Below, one piece after another: positions 7,159 to 11,000 of a stretch of 11,000 bases of DNA (the stretch's first letter is position 1; each line of letters begins with the position of its first letter). Origin of the DNA: Cristatella mucedo (taxonomy: Eukaryota > Bryozoa > Phylactolaemata > Cristatellidae). The DNA is taken from the NCBI GenBank assembly GCA_009760855.2, contig WPIO01000016.1, positions 314,001 to 325,000 of the forward strand. Reading direction: 5' to 3'. Below the pieces are notes generated by a model. It had not been told where the DNA came from. It ran no database searches and saw only the letters and a list, made by a program, of their open reading frames with translations. The translations under genes and the position numbers were made by a program.

Positions 7159-7871
7159 TTAGTAGAAGTTGACGTCTAGTAAAAAATAGAAGATACTGAA
7201 CGATTACCATGGTGGTAGCACTTTGCACAGACATTATGTGCACCAAAAGCAGCATAGTCTTTTCGTATGTCTCGTCGTGTCTGCTTTCTAGTCATCAGCA
7301 CCGACAGGTGAAGGCAATCGGACTGTGCGATCCGACTCGAAGTCTAGACCGGTAGCATCTTTGCGTTTCAACTGCGAAAGCAGCTACGTGCACACTGCCA
7401 AACATGCAGCATGAGGTCACGGCCAAGCATGCAATGAGATGTGGCTCGCCTGCCCCTTTGAGTGGTAGTCTCACTGACTTTGGATGCTGCCACTGGCACC
7501 TACTTCCTGAAGTATGTTTGCTACTTGACCAGCTTAGCTCCACCGCAGTTTCCTGAGATAGAAAGTATCTTTTTTTAATAGGACACCCACCTACAACGAA
7601 ACATTCTGAAGGAGACCAGAAGCAGGATCAGCCCCGGACCGCACACACCTTCTTCATCGCATCATCCCCCTCTCTTCCTGCCCCAGCAGCGCTCCGAACA
7701 GAAGAGGAGGAAGGGGAAGGTCAAGCAAAGCTGAGCTCCAATTCAAAACACTTGTCTCATTTTCCGGAGGCATTCGAGAAGCAACTTGGGGAAGGGGATG
7801 CCGCCGCCCTCCCCGCCCCCGAGCTGTTGCAGAATCGATGCACTTTGCTGCTGGCTGCAGGCGAACACGAG
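7159..7871. other. Stretch without a convincing gene
   Basis: A strong acceptor-like TCGTGTCTGCTTTCTAG (AG at 7290-7291) begins a 40-codon open frame (SSAPTGEGNRTVRSDSKSRP...) ending at TGA about 7412-7414. The rest shows nothing recognisable; 7600-7860 is C- and CT-rich. Confidence 0.3.
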
Positions 7872-7904
7872 CTGCTCCTGCTCCTGCTCTGCTCTGCTCT
7901 GCTC
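7872..7904 (+). repeat. (CTGCTC)/(CTGCT) tandem array
   Basis: Two CTGCTC units are followed by about four CTGCT units, a change of repeat period from six to five bases within one array. In the plus frame it encodes a leucine run, which should not be read as a membrane segment. Confidence 0.85.
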
Positions 7905-8208
7905 CGCCCTCCACATGCCACCGCGGCAACTAGCCGGGTGACTCCATTTAGGTTATTTGACAGGCTACTAAAAAAGAAAACGCGCCCAGTTCGGTCAGCT
8001 TCTCAAAACAGCGTAATTAGGAAGCAGAGGCCGCTGCCGAGCCGAAGCCACAGCCACAGGTTCTTTTTATCAGTTAAAAGTGGACTATAACCGGTGCAAC
8101 GTCTCTTTCGCCGAGTGGTTTAACGAACGAACACAGGAGGTCCCGACACAACTGGGTCGCTGCATCAGCTGGACTGATCAACGTCCGAACACTTTCGGCT
8201 TCTTTCCA

Positions 8209-8221
8209 CCCCCCCCCCCCC
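8209..8221 (+). repeat. C13 homopolymer
   Basis: Thirteen consecutive C bases. The run length may be an assembly or sequencing estimate. Confidence 0.9.
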
Positions 8222-8240
8222 TAGCCCTGCTCCCCATCAG

Positions 8241-8277
8241 AGCCCTGCTCCCTGCTTTGCTAGCAGGGAGCAGGGCT
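8241..8277. repeat. Perfect 16-bp hairpin with 5-base loop
   Basis: AGCCCTGCTCCCTGCT (8241-8256), loop TTGCT, then the exact complement (8262-8277). A partial direct copy of the left arm, TAGCCCTGCTCCC, lies just upstream at 8222-8234. The whole structure is therefore direct plus inverted copies of one short word, as expected from replication slippage with template switching. Confidence 0.9.
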
Positions 8278-9070
8278 AAACGCTTAGGCCTCAACAAGCT
8301 AAAAGAGTCTTGCGCTTTGGCCTCCGATGGCCTGTCAAGACGCAAAGCTTACATTGGATGTGGCCTTTTACTTGTTTTACCTTCAAGCCACCAGTGATCA
8401 TTAAAATACCATTTATTGACGGAAATCAATTTGAGTTTTGGTGAAAAAGCTGCTTCAACGACTGAACACAATAATTAAACGCTTAGTGCCGTTGATGTGG
8501 CAGATGATAGTATAGATGATATATGATAATAATGGGGATACTGATAAAAATAAGCTAACAATAATAATGAAGGATGTCAATAGCCCCCAAAGGTAACTAA
8601 ATCTCTTTCTAGGCCCTGTACGTGTGGTGGACAACGAGTATATTAATTGGCTAGTGAAAAAATGCCCAATTTTAGTGGATATGAGCAAGTAATAAATGTT
8701 GCAAGGGAGTTGCTTGAGTTCCACAGGCTAAATGGCAGGGATGGATCCAAGCACACGTTCAGCAGTGAGTCGTTCAGAGTGAGGCTGAATGCAGTGGCAA
8801 CCAATCGAATCAAAGGCTTAGACCGGCTAGCTTGACAGTGACAGCTTCAATTCATTCATGGTTGTCGTTAGCTAACTGTTCATTTCATTTAACAAACCAG
8901 ATAGTGATGCTGCCGACGGCTCGGATTAGAAGCACTGAGCTCCTGAAGCAGCACTTAATGAGAGAGTCGGCAGCTGCTGTTTTTTACAGGCTATTTATAG
9001 CTTCACTAAATCTAATACTGAACCTGTCTACCACATTACGAGGCACTGCCAATGCCGGTGTGGAATATGT
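8278..9070. other. AT-richer stretch without a recognisable gene
   Basis: Frames are short on both strands. An ATG at 8647 opens about 62 codons to TGA at about 8833-8835, and another plus frame runs from 8832. Neither shows a known domain. No array, RNA gene or LINE coding remnant was seen. Confidence 0.45.
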
Positions 9071-9256
9071 AAATAAATAAATAAATACCAGCTGATTTAA
9101 CAGCCTCTTTTTGTATAGCGACAGAAGAGCCCTTACGACTATCACCACCCCTTGCAGTGGCGATAAAGGATCGCCTGCCGCAGGATTTGAACCCACGACA
9201 TCGGGACCGAGGTCGTGAAAAGCATCCGCCTTACTTGGTGAGCCATTACGGCTCAT
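9071..9256 (-). mobile_element. tRNA-derived SINE, copy 2 of the second family
   Basis: Read on the minus strand from 9256 it begins ATGAGCCGTAATGGCTC. The A-box-like TGGCTCACCAAGTAAGG lies at 9245-9229, and an exact B-box GGTTCAAATCC at 9193-9183. The body hairpin GGCGAT/ATCGCC is at 9175-9170 with 9164-9159. The element ends CGCTATACAAAAAGAGGC and a (TTTA)n tail, seen as AAATAAAT on the plus strand at 9071-9087. The B-box is better preserved than in the copy at 5991, while the A-box is more degraded. The body hairpin differs from that copy by a G-C to C-G swap that keeps the pair. Confidence 0.87.
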
Positions 9257-9310
9257 CGTGTGATGTCGATGCTAAGCTGGGAGCCAAGGTCAGGCCTAGC
9301 CATCGAGCTA

Positions 9311-9357
9311 GGCACCAGATTGGCCTCTGATCATACCAGATGGCACCAGATTGACCT
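9311..9357 (+). repeat. 31-bp-period duplication
   Basis: GGCACCAGATTGGCCT (9311-9326) and GGCACCAGATTGACCT (9342-9357) differ at one base. They sit at the upstream edge of the LINE remnant. Confidence 0.75.
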
Positions 9358-9474
9358 GTGCCGACTTCTCTTCGAATTACAATGACCACAATGAATGACA
9401 CACAACGAATGACCACATTTAAAAGGAACCTAAAAACACACCTATTTAGGACAGCATTTAGTGGGTCCCTGTGA
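9355..9474 (+). pseudogene. C-terminal remnant of a non-LTR retrotransposon reverse transcriptase
   Basis: This frame is bounded by TGA at 9352-9354 and TGA at 9472-9474. It contains MTTFKRNLKTHLFRTAF, which matches the 'SFKRxLKTHLFxxAF' ending common at the extreme C-terminus of CR1/L2/Jockey-type ORF2 proteins, downstream of the polymerase domain. The full protein would include endonuclease and reverse-transcriptase domains; only about 40 codons remain. The residues before the motif contain a small in-frame repeat (ATGACCACA twice) and do not match the usual GPRLWNSLP segment, so the copy is truncated or rearranged there. The element's 3' UTR and tail follow directly. Confidence 0.7.
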
Positions 9475-9717
9475 TTCGTCATTGATGTGCTTATGCGTGC
9501 TGACACTGTGCATGCTGCCACTTACCACATTTGCATGCTGACCCTGTGCATGTTATTTAGGCCTAACCATATTATTCATTTCGTTTGTTTTTCAAGCATG
9601 ATTTTACTTACCATTCAATTGCATTTCACTTTACAGCAAATGTAAAGCGCCTAGAGAGAGATTAAGTTCTCTGAGGGCGCTTTATCAAGTGAATTATTAT
9701 TATTATTATTATTATTA
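9475..9717 (+). mobile_element. LINE (CR1/L2-like) 3' UTR and tail
   Basis: After the reverse-transcriptase stop, a 3' UTR of about 200 bases carries a 38-bp-period duplication (GCTGACACTGTGCATG at 9499-9514 and GCTGACCCTGTGCATG at 9537-9552). The terminal hairpin AAAGCGCC...GGCGCTTT follows (9644-9683), then ATCAAGTG and (ATT)n at 9693-9717. The terminal 75 bases match the tail at 1760-1863. The hairpin is the probable reverse-transcriptase recognition structure, by analogy with other CR1/L2-type elements. Confidence 0.82.
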
Positions 9718-9787
9718 CAAATCATGCAAATGACTGAAGTGTGTTCGCTGTGCGCCTGAGCGCCGAACAACGAGTCGTCCCCAGCCT

Positions 9788-9824
9788 CGGTATCGTTCCG
9801 AGCCTCGAGCTTGGAACGATACCG
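9788..9824. repeat. 16-bp hairpin with 5-base loop
   Basis: CGGTATCGTTCCGAGC (9788-9803) pairs with GCTTGGAACGATACCG (9809-9824) with one G-T wobble, loop CTCGA. This is the third hairpin in the window with a 16-bp stem. Confidence 0.85.
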
Positions 9825-10249
9825 CGTGTATGCTTTGTAGATATTCTGCTATCTGCCGGCTTTTCGTTGCGTTGCTTGACACCAATAGTGGGCTTGCCGA
9901 TCGATGCATGGTCTGCAGATCGTGGGGGAGGGGGCAATGCGGCTGGTTCAGGGGCCGTCGGCGTTTACGGCCTTGTCACTCGCGTGTTGGTCAGTTCGTG
10001 TATGGCCCGCCGACATTTATGGCAGGTTTTGACGCTTTTATCTAGTGATTTATCTTGGGGTACGGATTCGTGCGGGGATGATTCACCGCAAGGGGGCAAT
10101 AACCGCACCCGAGGCGGTCGAAGTTCAGCTGCGAGTCGGAAGCCGCCGAGGCCGGTTGTTGTGCTTGGAGAGCCGCCGAGTCCGCGGGGGCAGTTGGCGA
10201 GGCGAGGAAATAGATCTCGCTACGTGCTTTCCGCTAAGCTCCACTAGGT
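9825..10249. other. CpG-rich block without a recognised gene
   Basis: GC- and CpG-rich sequence with a G-rich patch (GGGGGAGGGGG at about 9925-9935). Open frames in all phases arise from the base composition. A regulatory or first-exon role is possible but unsupported. Confidence 0.45.
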
Positions 10250-10266
10250 CGCGCGCGCGCGCGCGC
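10250..10266. repeat. (CG)n run with Z-DNA potential
   Basis: Seventeen alternating C and G bases, a classic left-handed-DNA-prone sequence. It lies at the 3' end of the degraded SINE head that follows. Confidence 0.85.
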
Positions 10267-10267
10267 T

Positions 10268-10330
10268 TTATCCCGCGACCTTCTGACCTTTCACCGGTTC
10301 AGCGCTCGAGCTGAATGAGCTACCGGAATC
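10268..10330 (-). mobile_element. Degraded tRNA-derived SINE head
   Basis: Read on the minus strand from about 10330, the sequence has an A-box-like TAGCTCATTCAGCTCGAGCGC, an anticodon-arm-like CTGA...TCAG and then AAGGTCGCGGG, the usual bases before a B-box. In place of the B-box it runs into ATAAAGCGCGCG. The minus-strand SINE at 1430-1566 has GGTCGTGGG, a B-box, then ATAAATGAAGCGCC, so this copy looks like a related element with the B-box deleted. Pol III activity is unlikely. Confidence 0.4.
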
Positions 10331-10445
10331 ACGTGGACGCGGCCCGCCGGACCGAGTCCTCGCTTTCGCGGAAAATCTGAGCCTCTTTGCGGCCCTTTCC
10401 GGTAGTGACGTTCTAACGTTTGCGACCGACGGAGCGGGATGCATG
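10328..10445. other. CpG-rich spacer with E-box and CRE-like word
   Basis: TCACGTGG (CACGTG core at 10330-10335) and TGACGTTC at 10406-10413 lie in GC-rich sequence. No coding region is recognised. Confidence 0.4.
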
Positions 10446-10481
10446 AAAATGACGTCCGATTACGTCATCGGATGACATTTT
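10446..10481. promoter_or_regulatory. CRE-like cluster in an imperfect inverted repeat
   Basis: AAAATGACGTCCGAT (10446-10460) and ATCGGATGACATTTT (10467-10481) are complementary at 13 of 15 positions around TACGTC. The segment contains TGACGTCC (10450-10457) and TTACGTCA (10460-10467), both close to the CREB/ATF consensus TGACGTCA. A third TGACGT lies at 10406. This could be a bZIP-responsive promoter element. Confidence 0.4.
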
Positions 10482-10521
10482 GAAACGCTCGATACATCGC
10501 TGAATTCTCGAAGCTTACTAG

Positions 10522-10839
10522 GCAAATAAATTAGCCGTTCCATTCCTCCATTTAAGGAACGTTGGCGACAGAAGCTTTAGCTGTTCAGGTCCTAGACTGT
10601 GGAACTCGCTGCCAAAACTCATACGAAACGACAACTACTCTCCTGCTGCCAACTATGGCTCATCCTTTTCAGCGGTTCTGAGCTGCTACTTCCATGCTAC
10701 TCACTACCTCCACTGCTCTCCTGACTCTGCTATGCTTCCCACGTTTTCTTTGTCGCGTGGGATGAATTCTGTTGGCTATCGAATGCGTACCGAAAGCCGC
10801 TTAGGCTGTGAGTTCGCTATACAAAAATCTCCTGCGTAA
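10522..10839 (+). pseudogene. C-terminal remnant of a non-LTR reverse transcriptase (GPRLWNSLP type)
   Basis: A 105-codon frame between TAG (10519-10521) and TAA (10837-10839) contains LAVPFLHLRNVGDRSFSC followed by SGPRLWNSLPKLIRN. This matches the widely conserved '(Y/V)GDRxFSxxGPRLWNSLP' segment near the C-terminus of CR1/L2/Jockey-type ORF2 proteins. The stretch that normally ends SFKxxLKTxLF is present only loosely (SSFSAVLSCYFHATHYL). The polymerase catalytic region is missing upstream, so this is a 5'-truncated dead copy. It differs in sequence and tail from the LINE at 9355, so it belongs to another family. Confidence 0.82.
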
Positions 10840-10895
10840 CATCCACATAGTCTTTGTGGGTTTGTGGAGTTACAGATGGAGATAAATTACATTAC
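10836..10895 (+). mobile_element. 3' end of the second LINE family, with hairpin and TTACA-type tail
   Basis: Just before the stop codon the sequence TTCGCTATACAAAAATCT (10813-10830) shares 14 bases with the SINEs at 5991 and 9071. GTAAC-A-TCCACA (10836-10847) then pairs with TGTGGAGTTAC (10863-10873), 11 pairs with one bulged A. GGAGATAAATTACATTACATT follows, resembling a short (TTACA)n tail. Confidence 0.6.
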
Positions 10896-11000
10896 ATTGG
10901 GCTAACTTGTTGAATGAACCTCGTACTGAGGGTCCCGCTCTTCAATTCAGGATTTGAACCGGCTCGCGTGCCTTGTAGAAGGCATTTTAACGACGCTACG
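10896..11000 (-). mobile_element. tRNA-like SINE head cut by the window edge
   Basis: On the minus strand, reading in from the window edge, there is TAGCGTCGTTAAAATGCC, a degenerate anticodon arm, GGCACGCGAGCC and an exact B-box GGTTCAAATCC at 10960-10950. The downstream body (GAAGAGCGGGACCCTCAG) differs from both other SINE families here. The arms do not form a clean tRNA, so a SINE head is preferred over a tRNA gene. The 5' end lies outside the window. Confidence 0.55.

Noticed and set aside
7752-8090. 112-codon plus-strand frame with a leucine run
   Set aside because: The leucine run is the translated CTGCT tandem array, and nothing else looks conserved.
8108-8123. A-box-like TCGCCGAGTGGTTTAA, possible further SINE or tRNA-Leu/Ser-like head
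   Set aside because: No B-box at the expected distance and no similarity to the SINE bodies in the window.
9183-9256. Genuine tRNA gene
   Set aside because: A and B boxes are present, but acceptor and anticodon stems do not close, and the unit continues into a SINE body and tail shared with the copy at 5991.
9246-9521. 91-codon minus-strand frame
   Set aside because: It is antisense to the LINE remnant at 9355-9474, which explains the conserved sequence on the plus strand.
9741-10247. 168-codon plus-strand frame
   Set aside because: CpG-rich sequence. The repeated VPSLGIVPSLELGTIP is simply the translated hairpin at 9788-9824, and the rest has no recognisable domain.

Overview
The window looks like a stretch of an invertebrate animal genome. 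It has no dense operon-like coding. It carries tRNA-derived SINEs with Pol III A and B boxes, 3' ends of non-LTR (CR1/L2-like) retrotransposons, long microsatellites, and CpG-rich blocks that suggest little CpG depletion. An arthropod, possibly a chelicerate, would fit, but the phylum cannot be fixed from these bases. No complete, recognisable protein-coding gene is present. The only protein homology I can defend is two C-terminal remnants of non-LTR reverse transcriptases.

Layout. 1-1390 is GC- and CpG-rich, with a 59-codon ORF (1126-1305) and a strong 5' splice-like site at 1383; it could be a promoter and first-exon region, but this is unproven. 1430-1566 is a minus-strand SINE whose tail is related to the LINE tails at 1760-1863 and 9644-9717. 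1700-2034 holds short tandem repeats. 2249-3693 contains three AGGTGGCGC (CTCF-like) motifs, a strong G-quadruplex tract and a 147-bp TA microsatellite. 3168-5490 is mostly unique sequence with weak exon-like segments. 5493-5538 is a perfect 16-bp hairpin. 5991-6174 and 9071-9256 are two copies, in opposite orientations, of a second tRNA-SINE family. 6247-7414 holds exon-like open frames of doubtful status. 7135-8277 contains CAG/CTG-type repeats and another perfect 16-bp hairpin. 9355-9717 is a LINE 3' end. 9740-10500 is a second CpG-rich block with a hairpin, a (CG)n run, a degraded SINE head and a cluster of CRE-like motifs. 10520-10895 is a third LINE end, carrying the GPRLWNSLP motif. The right edge cuts through a further tRNA-like SINE head.

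How the parts relate. The coherent story is retrotransposition. The SINEs have Pol III promoter heads and tails resembling LINE 3' ends in the same window, which is the expected arrangement when SINEs borrow LINE machinery. Stem-loops in these tails keep their pairing through compensating base changes between copies. That covariation is the best-supported structural signal in the window.
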